DNA from: Adiantum capillus-veneris
Lineage: Eukaryota; Streptophyta; Polypodiopsida; Polypodiales; Pteridaceae
Length of the DNA stretch: 64,000 nt
NCBI GenBank assembly: GCA_014529385.2
Contig: CM043968.1
Coordinates: 132,256,018 to 132,320,017, forward strand
Direction of reading: 5' to 3'
Shown: piece by piece, positions 33,912-44,350 of the stretch
How the letters are laid out: each line of letters starts with the position of its first letter
How positions within the stretch are numbered: the stretch's first letter is position 1
Made by a program: the position numbers and the translations under genes
The notes under the pieces: generated by a model
Database searches by the model: none
The model's input: the letters and a program-made list of their open reading frames with translations, nothing else
What the model was told of the DNA's origin: nothing

Positions 33912-35013
33912 ACACATGCACACACACACAATATATGGAATAGAGGATCCATGCTAATAAACACTTTGTGATATTATAGACACACAACCACACAACACGC
34001 ACGTGCTCGTATAGTACCATAGAAAAAAAGAAGTAAGTTTTGTTAACATGCCTCCACTAACCATGCCACAGCCGACAACATCATTTGGCGGAAGAGTGAT
34101 AGAAGGACGCATACCTCCAAAGCAGGATACAATGATGGATTGCAAAGCCAAAACCCCCCCTTTTTTTTCTTTTCTGTCATAGACAAGCCCTTTATTTTAT
34201 AATTGATTTGGAATTCTCTAGAATCATGTATTCACCCTTGAATTTATCAGGTTTACCTGACATTGAGTAAATAATTGGCATTTATCAAGTTTAACTGGCA
34301 TATATTAGGTTTACTTGGCATTAGAAAATAATTGGTTTGTATTCGCATAACTAATGGGTATACGGACCTACCTGTAGTACCGGCACAAGCACAAGATACA
34401 GTTTAAAAAGAGCTCACTTTACGGGAATCGGCTCAATCATAGAAAAAAAGATTGTACCTTTTGATACATCAAGTAACAAACTGGATAATATCTCAAAGGA
34501 AGATGTGACTTTAATATTAATAAAGCTTAAAATAAAGTAGCACAATGCATAACCTCTAAACTAGGCATATTCGAAAGCTGGAAGCGTAAATTGGCAGCGC
34601 TGGCATATCGCTCTGTGCAAGCCTTTAAGGCAACCAAGGACTAGGTCTTTAAGGCACCGCATATCCAAAGCCTATATAGAAGCCCAATTAGCGCATGAAA
34701 TTCACCATCACACACGACAAGCACACACGCCAAGTTGCATACTCTGTAGCGCTTCCAACTTCCAGTAGCTTGCTTAGCCCAAACAACTCACCTAAAGCTA
34801 TTGCTTTAAGCATGCAAGCATGAGCACATAAGCTTTCCTGTAGCGCTCATATAACATTACAAACTCTCTACACACACACAATTCACAGTAGACATAAGCA
34901 ACCAGGGCTCGCAAGTGAACGGAGCCTCCTACTCTCTCAAATGTCAACAAAAACCACAAGCCTCAAGCGGAGAAGGGCGTAGCTTCACAAAATCCGCAAC
35001 ATACGACACACTA
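33495..35013 (+). repeat. Penelope-like 3' module, copy B
   Basis: Same organisation as in copy A, with longer CA/TA-interrupted tracts (33578-33657 and 33867-33929). It ends at CATACGACACACTA (35000-35013), after which unrelated sequence starts (TCCGGGAGG). Together with copy A this defines the module at about 1.45-1.5 kb. Confidence 0.85.
33510..33548 (+). other. Interlocked inverted repeats after copy B ORF (perfect)
   Basis: Stem 1 is GAGGATAGG (33510-33518) with CCTATCCTC (33531-33539); stem 2 is CACTTGGTG (33521-33529) with CACCAAGTG (33540-33548). Both are 9 of 9. Connectors are TC, G and none. Lies 16 bases after the stop codon. Confidence 0.9.
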
Positions 35014-35577
35014 TCCGGGAGGACCAATCTGGAAACTTAGTGCCTAGTCGTAAACATACAGAAGGTAATTATGTTGATACACATTCAAGCGTAGATACAT
35101 GATTTAGGATTATATACATGCATATATTAGCAATAGGGAATCTCACATACAGTTGCAACATGAGGAAGCTCCACATACATATAAGCAATGTACTCAATAA
35201 GTTATGAATAACCGACACAAGACTAAAACATTACCAAGACCAATCTTGGGTATTGGCATACTTATACATACTGTTCGGTATTCATGTGCAAAAGCATATA
35301 CACACAAGCACAAGTAAGCATCACATTAGCATACAAACCGATTGTATAATATCAATAATTTGAAAGTTGGATCATATGATTAATATCTATACACAAAATG
35401 ATTTGAAAGTTGAAGGTAATAGTTTCAAGTGGTACATTGCCTTGAGCTCTAAATGGGAAAGAGGAGCACTACGTATGTCTACTGCAAGCAATAACTAGGT
35501 GAATTGATACAGAAAGCCTCAAGTACAATTGTTTTTAAGCACTAAAGTTTAAAAAAGCTCTTGTTTTTTTCCTTATT
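35014..35577. other. No recognisable gene
   Basis: AT-rich sequence between the end of Penelope-like copy B and the duplicated 1.1-kb block. No domain, RNA gene or repeat copy was recognised. Confidence 0.5.
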
Positions 35578-36660
35578 GGTTTTTTAAGATTACTATCTGG
35601 CATAAAAATGTATGAAAAGTTTGAAAGAGGGTATATGACAACCTCCTGGGAGGACATATGTCATTGTGTAAGACTGGTTATTTTTTATAAAAGAAAGGTT
35701 TTACAAACAAAATTCTACCAAAATTTTCACAAATTAGATATACTTATAAATTGGAATGCTCACTTATAAACCATAGAGATAAGAATGTCCCTAAGGTAGC
35801 ATTTAGTAGAATATCTAAGAATGATAAACTCATATGTGTAACCATTGGTTTTTTTATGATTAGTGTCTAGCATAAAAATGTATCAAAGGTTTGGAAAAGA
35901 GTATATGACAACCTCCTGTGAGGACAGAGGTCATTATGTAAGATGGGATTTTTTGAAGACAGAAAGGTTTTACAAACAAAATGCTGCCAAAATTTTCACA
36001 AATTAGATGTACTTATAAAATAGGATGTTGACTTATAGAACATAGAGATAATGATGCCCCTAGGGCAGCATCTAAGTATAGTATCTAAGAATGCTAAACT
36101 CATATGTGTAACCATTGGTGACAAACAGAGGTACAGGCAGATAGTTAGGATGAGCGTCACTCGAGACGTATTTAAGCTACAACAGATTTGGGACAAGCTC
36201 ATGACAACACATAAAGAGAAAAAGAGAACCAAGACAATAGCAACTAGAGACTCCATCTCCAAGCCATGTAAACCCATAAAAACTTTCACAGACCGTAGTC
36301 GACCCTACTTGCATAGACAAAAGAAAGAAAACATAAGATATGATTAGGAGTAAGGTTGGGGGTCCAGGGTGTGACAACAATAACAAGTAGTGGGGATTGC
36401 TTGATATATCTGTCACCGATTTTGTGCAAATTAATTCTAATTAATTGTACTTGCGGTTGGTTTGCAGGTAAAGATCTCTGCTTTCATCTGATAGGAGTTC
36501 CGGCTTAAAGCTCCTACTTTTTCATGTATCGAAGTATCTTGTAATAAGTTTTATATCAAAAATTTCTACTTTGATTTGTTCTTTCCACAATATGGTAAGT
36601 GCAAACAGTATTTATGTTCTCTCAGTATATGATTCTAAGTGATGGGATTTTATAATCAAA
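35578..36660. repeat. Unknown repeat block U1
   Basis: Two related subunits of about 265 bases (35578-35848 and 35855-36118) share ATAAAAATGTATSAAARGTT, ATGACAACCTCCTGKGAGGA and CTAAACTCATATGTGTAACC. They are followed by a unique tail to 36660 that contains TCTGATAGGAGTTCCGGCTT, able to form a short hairpin with AAAGCTCCTA. The whole block recurs at 37005-38115. A 98-residue + frame (36051-36347), rich in Lys and Arg, is partly preserved in the second copy but has frame breaks there and no known domain. Confidence 0.7.
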
Positions 36661-36679
36661 CACAAACACACACACACAT

Positions 36680-36732
<53 letters not shown>

Positions 36733-36863
36733 TACATACATACATACGTCAGACACATATATATTTATATACATACATATATATATATATACATATACAT
36801 ATATATATATATATATACATACATATGTATATTGAATATATATATAGATACATACATATATAG

Positions 36864-36936
<73 letters not shown>

Positions 36937-36990
36937 TGTATCTATATATCTATATATATATATACATATCTATATATCTATATATGTATG
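36661..36990. repeat. (CA)n/(TA)n compound microsatellite
   Basis: About 330 bases of alternating CA and TA runs, including a pure TA run of about 60 bases (36868-36930). It separates the two copies of the 1.1-kb block and sits at the end of the first. The Tyr-Ile frames over it are artefacts. Long TA runs tend to be unstable and may have promoted the neighbouring rearrangements. Confidence 0.97.
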
Positions 36991-37004
36991 CTCTTTTCTT
37001 ATTG

Positions 37005-38115
37005 CTTTTTTAAGATTACTATCTTGCATAAAAATGTATCAAAAGTTTGAAAGAGGGTATATGACAACCTCTTGGGAGGACAAATGTCATTGTGTAAGGC
37101 TGGTTTTTTTTAAAAAAGAAAGGTTTTACAAACAAAAAAAAAAAAAAACCAGCCTTACACAATGACATTTGTCCTCCCAAGAGGTTGTAAACAAAGGTTT
37201 TAAAAAGAAAGGCTCACTTATAAACCATAGATATAAGAATGCCCCTAAGGCAGCATTTAATAGAATATCTAAGAATGATAAACTCATATGTGTAACCATT
37301 GGTTTTTTTATGATTACTGTCTAGCATAAAAATGTATCAAAGATTTGGAAGAGAGTATATGACAACCTCTTGTGAGGACAGAGGTCATTGTGTTAGACTG
37401 GTTTTTTTGAAAAAAAGAAAGGTTTTGCAGACAAAATGCTGCCAAAATTTTCACAAATTAGATGTACTTATAAATTAGGATGCTGACTTATAGAACATAG
37501 AGATAATGATGCCCCTAGGGCAACATCTAAGTATAGTATCTAGGAATGCTAAACTCATATGTGTAACCATTGGTGACAAATAGGGGTACAGGCAGACAGC
37601 TAGGATGAGCATCACTCGAGACGTATTTAAGCTACAACAGTCGGGACAAGCTCATGACAGCACATAAAGAGAAAAAGAGAACCAAGCCAATAGCAACTAG
37701 AGACCCCATCTCCAAGACATGTAAACCCATAAAAACTTTCACAGACCGTAGTCGACCCTACTTGCATACACAAGCGAAAGAAAACATAACATATGATTAG
37801 GAGTAAGGTTGGGGGTCCAAGGTGTGACAACAATAACAAGCAGTAGGGATTGCTTGATATACTTGTCACCCATTTTGTGCAAATTAATTCTAATCAATTG
37901 TACTTGTGGTTGGTTGGCAGGTAAAGATCCTTGCTTTCATCTGATAGGAGTTCCGGCTTAAAGCTCCTACTTTTTCATGTATCGAAGTATCTTGTAATAA
38001 GTTTTATATCAAAAAGTTCTACTTTGCTTTGTTCTTTTCACAATATGGTAAGTGAAAACAATATTTAAATTCTCTCAGTATATGATTCTAAGTGATGGGA
38101 TTTTACAATCAAACA
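37005..38115. repeat. Unknown repeat block U2 (copy of U1)
   Basis: Collinear with 35578-36660, with two 265-base subunits (about 37005-37300 and 37305-37573) and the tail. The first subunit is disrupted by the foldback at 37064-37188. The shared tail ends at AATCAAACACACAAAC, where U1 runs into the microsatellite and U2 into the LTR of element N. Confidence 0.85.
37064..37188. repeat. Perfect 48-bp foldback in U2
   Basis: Arm 1 (37064-37111) starts ACAACCTCTTGGGAGG. Arm 2 (37141-37188) is its exact reverse complement, with a 29-base spacer ending in an A run. The parallel place in U1 has only arm 1, so arm 2 is an inserted inverted copy. Confidence 0.95.
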
Positions 38116-38127
38116 CACAAACAATTT

Positions 38128-40109
38128 TGTGAGGTCCCCAACCCCAAAAAGATTGGGGAGACTTGATAGATGGCTTTCCTTTATACACCTTTTCCGTTGA
38201 CGACACCCTACTCTGTTTCCACAAAGTAGAGATACGAACAATAGAAGAGAGGAAGTTCTCTATCCATCATTTACGTGGTTATAAGGGTCAAACGCCACAA
38301 GCCAAGTCGATAATCTAGAATTCTAATGAAACTGTTTCCTAACATAAAGATGAAATCCCATTGACATATTTAGAATCCATAAACAACGCCCTTTTTCCCA
38401 CATTTAAGAGAAAGGCCGTCATCCATAAACCATAAATACGATATGAGACTTAGTCTAAACTAGATAGTAATCTTGTGTCACATTGATCTGGGCAATCTCA
38501 ACTCTTGGCACAATGAGTCTTTAATGTCACTTTTCTTAATAAGAAGGAGTGGAGAGTTTATCGACTAATCAAGACCACCCATCCTTGATTGGCAACCTGA
38601 GCCAGCCCCTACTTTCCATCCCACACTCACACTTTTTACCACACTGTTTAACACATACAAATAATGTTCCTTAATTAATTCCAAACACAAATTCTTTTAT
38701 ACAACCCTTCAAACAATACCAAAACAATTCAAACAAGGCCTAATGAAGACAACCCTATTATTAAACAAAAATAGCCTTTCCAATTTCTCATGAGTTTGCC
38801 GCTACCTGCGGACTTTCTCTAACCAACAGAGCCTTTGCAAAGGATTTATTCACTAACCGCGAATTGTGCAACCTTCCCATCTCGCTAATCGCGAGGCATC
38901 CCGCTACCCGCGAGGCATCTTGCTAACCGCCAGGCATGCGGCTACCCGTGAGGCATCCCGCTAACCGCAAGGCATCTTGCTAACCACCATGCATCTTGCT
39001 ACTCGCGAGGCATCCCGCTACCCGCGAGGCATCCCGCTAACCGCAAGGAACAAAAGAGCTGATAACCTCACCTTAATCTCCGCTAACCGTGAGAACAAAA
39101 TATATTCTTTCAACAATTCTTCTCTTTAAATGAATCTTCAGACATGATCAACCATTTCTTCATATCAATCAGAATCCACTTATCAAACAATAACAATTTA
39201 TTAAGCAATAACAATTTATTAAGCAATAACAATTCAACAAATAGTGACAATTTATCAAACAGTTCTTTCACTAATCTATAAAAATATATGCGTGTTTCTT
39301 GTGATAGGTTCACGTTTTTCGGACGGTTTAAGGGGTTCCCTATGTTTAGCTTCCCAAGTCAAACATGAATAGCAATGCCGAATTATAAATTTGTCTTACC
39401 GGATTTGGAGCGAGTGCGGCTAACTCTTGTACTAGAGGTTGGACGGCTTCCACTTCTTCTTCGGTTGATGCTTCCGCATGAGATACATTCGGAGTAGACA
39501 CCTTTCTTCCCACCTTTCGGGAGACGGCACATCGACGATTGGAGATGGAGATGGCTTGAAAATGAGAGGTTTAGGAAGAGAGGCTTCCTCCGGCACATCA
39601 TTGCAAGAGAGCTTCCGCTTCTGTAAATGTGTGTGTTCAAAGTGAGAGGAGAAGGGTCCTTTATATAGGCCCTAGGGGGGTGCTAAGAATATTGAGAGGT
39701 TTTCAAGAATAGGAGAAGGAAAAGCTCGCGCGTCGTCGCGGCTCTATAAATCTTTTTAATAAATAAAAAAAAAACGTTCGATCGTGAATCTTATGCGTGA
39801 TTTTTAAAAAAAGCTCTATACTCACAAGTTCCGATTCTATCTTGAGAGTGAGAAAGAAAGAAGTATCGTAATTTTGACTCACCTCTCTTTCTTTCTTAAA
39901 AATAGTATCTCTAAGCTTTTTCTTCACACATAGATTAACTTCCCACATAAACCTATTGTTCCACATAAAGAAAGATCATAAATAAATAGATTCCGAACCC
40001 GATTTTCAATCTGATTGCTCTGATAAACTCATGATGACTCACAAAAATGAGAATCTCAATTACATTGCAAAATAGCTGAAATGACTTATATGGATAAATG
40101 TTGGGTACA
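38128..40109 (-). repeat. 3' LTR of element N
   Basis: 1,982 bases, bounded by TGTGAGGTCC on the + strand at 38128 and GGGTACA at 40109. It carries a 19-bp minisatellite (38890-39053) and a triplicated AACAATTTATTAAGCAAT-type motif (39185-39250). No coding region accepted. Confidence 0.85.
38890..39053. repeat. 19-bp CG-rich minisatellite in N LTR
   Basis: About eight to nine units of the type GCATCCCGCTACCCGCGAG with variants (CTTGCTAACCGCCAG and so on). The units are much richer in CG than the surroundings. The same array, with different unit variants, lies in the other LTR at 45119-45271. Confidence 0.88.
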
Positions 40110-40116
40110 TTACAAT

Positions 40117-40131
40117 CTCCCCAACTTAAAG
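40117..40131 (-). other. Polypurine tract of element N
   Basis: On the minus strand CTTTAAGTTGGGGAG lies just before the 3' LTR start (TGTACCC). It is also present in the 26-kb fragment at 26577-26605. Confidence 0.65.
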
Positions 40132-40361
40132 ATTCGAGATGTCCTCATCTCGAGAAAAAGTGAGAATACTCCTGAGTGTATATCAATGATTATGATAACT
40201 CAAATCAATAGGGTACTTTCTAAACTTAGACTTATCCAGTCCACTAAAAGCTCAATCGTATGATTTAATCAATCCTTACTTATTCGATTCATTAAAACCC
40301 AATTACATGACCTAACCAATCTTGACTTAACCAGTCCATCAAAACTTAGTCATATGACTTA

Positions 40362-40502
40362 TGTCAGGACAAGGGTAGGACCAGTCCGGGCCAAGGGCCA
40401 GGACGGACATGCAGTCAAGGGGGTCCCTATATTTAGAAGGCCAAGGGCCTATATAGGGCATGGCTGGGTGGTGATGAGCATGTCAATTCCCTTGTCCTTA
40501 TA
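40362..40502 (+). repeat. 5' LTR of element M
   Basis: 141 bases, with the internal repeat GGGCCAAGGGCCAGGACGG and a TATATAGGGC stretch that could serve as TATA box. An equal-length copy at 26831-26971 sits in the duplicated fragment. Confidence 0.88.
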
Positions 40503-43500
40503 CTGGTATCGCGGTGCCTACAGTTGCCATACGGTAACGAGAATTTGTCCGATGCACTCCCATGAAATGGGCATACCATACAGTTGTAAAAAAATTCCCA
40601 AATGGATATGCTCCTAGCATACTCCAGACGCTAGCAGGACAAAAATGAAAGCTTTGTTTCGAACATTGCCCTTGTAAGTATATACATGCCATGCATGATA
40701 AAAAGTCGCAACAGTTAACTCTGGAGTGGTGTACTCAACACCACAATGGTGTATGCACTTAATGAGCCTTGCTCAATGAGCAGAACAACAGGTTGAAGAC
40801 CAAGTGATCCGTGCTCGAGCATAAATTTAACAGCTGCATATTGAGAACGAATTAAACAAGAAAATTCCAACAATTATGCATACCTTGTCTTTGAACGTTA
40901 GCGATGAATATTATAGACGCCATCATCGACGTCATCATCGTCGTAGCTTCTTGAACGTAAGAACTGCATCACCAGTGATGCTTCGAAAACTCGAAAAGCT
41001 TACAGAAGTTTCTAAAAAACACGACCCCTGCAAGGAAGGTAGGTCACCATGTTGTTGTGTTTTTCTGTTACCTCTCTCGTTGAGAGACTCATAGCAGAAA
41101 CTTGTTGCATGCTTATAGGATAAGCTGCACGTTACGCATAAGATGCACAAGAGCATGTCAATCAAATATACAAGTCATAGTCGTTTAAGGAAAGATCCTC
41201 AGCCTAGCATGCTCTTCTTCCCTCGTTCTCTCTTTCTCTAAGGGAAAAATGAAAATCTTCTAAAAAGTTTTTGATACGTGTTTTGCTCATGAGTCAGCCT
41301 GAGCCAAGGTGCTCTAACTTGCAGATAAAATGTGGCTAAGATGCTACTCAAATTAGTCTTCATCGATTCGTCCATTGAACACTAATTTGCACAAGGGATA
41401 TGAGCCCCTCAGGCTAAGAGCCATTGTCGGGCCAAGGGTAAGACCCAACTATTGGCATTCTTTGGGTGATTGTTCTCAAGATTGAACAAATCTACCCAGG
41501 GGAGTACACATCGACATTAATGGACAAGCAAGAGTGCGACACTCAAGTTGAGTTTTTTGATAATCTTCAACTCACATCAGCCGATCTCTACAAGGAAGTA
41601 TAGATGCAGCCATCAGTTGCGACAGCATGGCTGACCATCCGAGCTAGGCAGTTCACTTGTGTGGATTCCCTGCTCTCTCTATAGCACAACGGAGTGTCTA
41701 TGGACATATTGTTTGGGGTACGACCCGGCGGGTGACTGCTAAATCACCCCATAGGCATTGAGGATCACAGTTGATCTGCATCGAGGATCACACTTTGATC
41801 TCTCCCAGTTAGCCTTTCAAGGAAATAATTCCGCAATCTACCACGCGGTAGCGGACAAACTCCACTTTTCAAGTTCATTTCAATCATTATCTACGCAGTT
41901 AACTGTGTTGGTTACTATTGCCTGCTAGTTTAGCAATTTTTACAAAGGGTCTTACCAAGGGGTTTGACTACGTAAATTTTAACCAAAGGGGTTGGATTAC
42001 TAAGGCAACGCCCACGGTTTCCAGTGCAATATTGTTTGTTTTTTCAGGTAGGAGACGTGCTCCTCTACGCTTGAAGACGGGTAAGTGATCATTACGTTCA
42101 AATTTCCAGGTACTATTGATTTGGTGTTATTTCATTTTTAGTATGCTTTGCTCGGTTTTTTCAAGACGTATAGGTATGCTTAAATGTTACAGAGCCATGC
42201 CAAGGGCATGACGGCACAAAGTATTTTGGGCCAAGAGTCCAATCTATCTTTCTGTCTTTTGCTGTTACAAACCTACTTGTAGGGTTCGATTTGGCACATG
42301 TTGTCACATGGGATACAACATGGTCTAGGAACTCAAGGAGTTCAGTTTAGCGAGTGTGGAGAATGATAATGAGGGTCCCTCTCACTCTTGTCGCAGAGTG
42401 TTTGTAGTTACCTCCACACACAAGTACCAGCTCGTACTTGATGGATGTCTCTTTTCTTGATATCCTTGTTTGAGACATATTCCACATATGGAGAATATGA
42501 GTCTCTGGGACTGACATTGGTGCCAACTAGCTAACAATGTGTCGCGACAAAGTCCGTAGGTGCTGGTTGCATCCATGGATTCGACCATTTTGAGCACACA
42601 GTCTCAGGAGCAATTTCAGTGGCCAGAAATTGTCGGGTGCTAAGTACAAACTTGTTACGATTACAAGTGTAGTGAAACCACCTTAACAGAGGGTTGTTTC
42701 TACATATAGCTAAGTATGCTATGTCCATGAGAATGTCTCATGGTTGGTATCTAGGTGTGACCGGGTTGTCACATTCTGTTATGGTCCAAAGTCTCGTCAT
42801 GGAATTGCGGTTCGGATATGTTTGTGCTAAATGCATGCACACTAGGTGTTATGGGCCCTAGTGTTTAACACAAATTTATTCGGAGCGGCATGCAACTTCA
42901 TGGACATTATTGTTTCTGCAATTTTTTGCACTGCCAGTGCAATCTCTCTTGCAGACTTAGTATGAGTTTACATCCTGCCATACAAGGTGATGGCTGCGTA
43001 TGGGTGTTTGTGATTGGCTGCTTGAAACTCCAATCTGCTTTCAACCTAGTTGGTTGTCTCCATTCCATATCGAGTATATGGCTGGATACTCAATGATTGA
43101 GTCATAAGTTGTCGTCAGTCGTGGGCGACTGTCTATAAGTGGTAGGGGGAAAGCACCTCACTCTTACTGCTGCTATTCATCCCGCGTAGGATGGGCAATT
43201 TACAAGCATTCTATTTAGTACTAAAGGATATGCAAAGTGCATACGTTAGTAAACCACGCTAAAGGATATGCTAAGTGCATACGTTATCAAGAAGTGAAAC
43301 AAGTGGATCGGCTACCTTTCTGGTTTGGAGTTTACTTACTATCAGTTAACGCATGTTGCGACTAGGTAGTCTCTTTATGTATAACTCAGGTTCTCAACCT
43401 TGAACACTCGTTAGGGTGGGGTTGTTTACTGATGATGAAAATTGAGACAAAGTCAAGGACTTAAAATTGGCTGAAAAGTTATGTCCGCATGCTACTTTCA

Positions 43501-43818
43501 TGGAAAGTGACAAGAGGTACTCTTTTTGGTACACCTGTGTTGTGATAAACTCGTTTACCATGCTCATGAGTGTTCTAAATGGAGTCTACACACTACGTTT
43601 GAATAGGGACCGGTACCATCAGATGGTTACAAATGGACAACAATGTAGAAAATCAAGATGTTACTCTTGTTTTCATTGAACGTCCTACTGAACCGGGTTT
43701 CAATTCAACGAGCCGTTGGATCCATGAGGGATGACACGTTGGAAAACATTAGTGTTCTTATGAAGATGCTACCACTTGTGTTTTCGAGGACGAAAACGTT
43801 TCTCCAAGGGGGGAGTAA
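40503..43818 (+). other. Interior of element M, no recognisable ORF
   Basis: 3.3 kb with frames below about 90 codons only. It contains a trinucleotide-like CATCATCGACGTCATCATCG patch (40920-40945) and a 34-base duplication around 43221-43290 (AAAGGATATGCAAAGTGCAT type, itself partly palindromic). It could be a decayed gag-pol or a non-coding carrier; I cannot tell which. Confidence 0.55.
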
Positions 43819-43933
43819 TGTCCAAGGGCCAGGACGGACATGCAGTCAAGGGGGTCCCTATATTTAGAAGGCCAAGGGCTTATATAGGGCATGACTGGGT
43901 GGTGATGAGCATGTGAGTTCCCTTGCCCTTATA
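43819..43933 (+). repeat. 3' LTR of element M
   Basis: 115 bases. It aligns with the 5' LTR except that TGTCC joins directly to AAGGGCCAGG, a loss of 26 bases between two similar GGGCCAAGGGCC motifs. Immediately followed by the target duplication ACTTA. Confidence 0.88.
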
Positions 43934-43938
43934 ACTTA

Positions 43939-44135
43939 ACCAGTCATGACTTATCCAATCCGTCAAAACTCGATCATATGACTTAACCAGTCATGATTAA
44001 CTCAATCACATGACTTAACGAGTCATGGGTAATCCAATCACATGACTTAACCAGTCATGGATCATTCAATCCACACAAAAAACTCACTTACATGACTTAA
44101 CCAGTCAAACAATTTCTTTGTAGAAAACAACTCAA
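43939..44135. repeat. Degenerate 33-bp array with inverted CATGACT/AGTCATG motifs
   Basis: Four to five units of about 33 bases with CATGACTTAACCAGTCATG, a motif whose ends are inverted repeats of each other, separated by ATCCAATC-type spacers. Further units lie at 40230-40361 and 26700-26830. Element M inserted within one unit. They form part of the short interior of element N. Confidence 0.75.
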
Positions 44136-44336
44136 TCTTCAAATCATAAAGTCATCAAAATGTCATATAAGGGTCTACAAAAGATCTCTCCATGAGCAAA
44201 CATATTAGAGGTTTCAACCATAACTATGGTACACGTCAATCGGCATAACGTAATATCTCTGCGAGTCCGGTAATGGTTATAGAAAACCATATACATGTGG
44301 AAGCTTGAAGTAGCCAATTAAATCTTTTTACCCTAT

Positions 44337-44348
44337 GCTCTGATACCA
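44337..44348 (-). other. Primer binding site of element N
   Basis: Minus strand TGGTATCAGAGC, a perfect 12-base complement to the 3' end of plant initiator tRNA-Met, two bases from the LTR end at 44351. It fixes the minus orientation of element N. Confidence 0.92.
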
Positions 44349-44350
44349 AA

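Larger units (their letters stand above)
40362..43933 (+). mobile_element. Element M: mini-LTR retrotransposon nested in N
   Basis: It starts TGTCAGGACAAGG and ends CCCTTATA, with the duplication ACTTA on both sides (40357-40361 and 43934-43938). LTRs are 141 and 115 bases; the 3' one lacks 26 bases near its start. A primer site TGGTATCG follows the 5' LTR, and CCAAGGGGGGAGTAA before the 3' LTR is a polypurine tract. The phrase TTCGAGGACGAAAAC just upstream is common at the 3' end of gypsy interiors. The 3.3-kb interior has only short frames without RT, integrase or protease signatures. Confidence 0.88.

Noticed and set aside
36051-36347. 98-residue Lys/Arg-rich ORF in U1 as a gene
   Set aside because: Its copy in U2 has a deletion and frame break, and no domain was recognised; kept only as a note on the repeat block.
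36622-37165. Tyr-Ile-rich ORFs resembling membrane proteins
   Set aside because: Generated by the CA/TA microsatellite; no start context or conserved flank.
38890-39053. CRISPR-like array
   Set aside because: Units are directly adjacent degenerate 19-mers without spacers, in a plant LTR.
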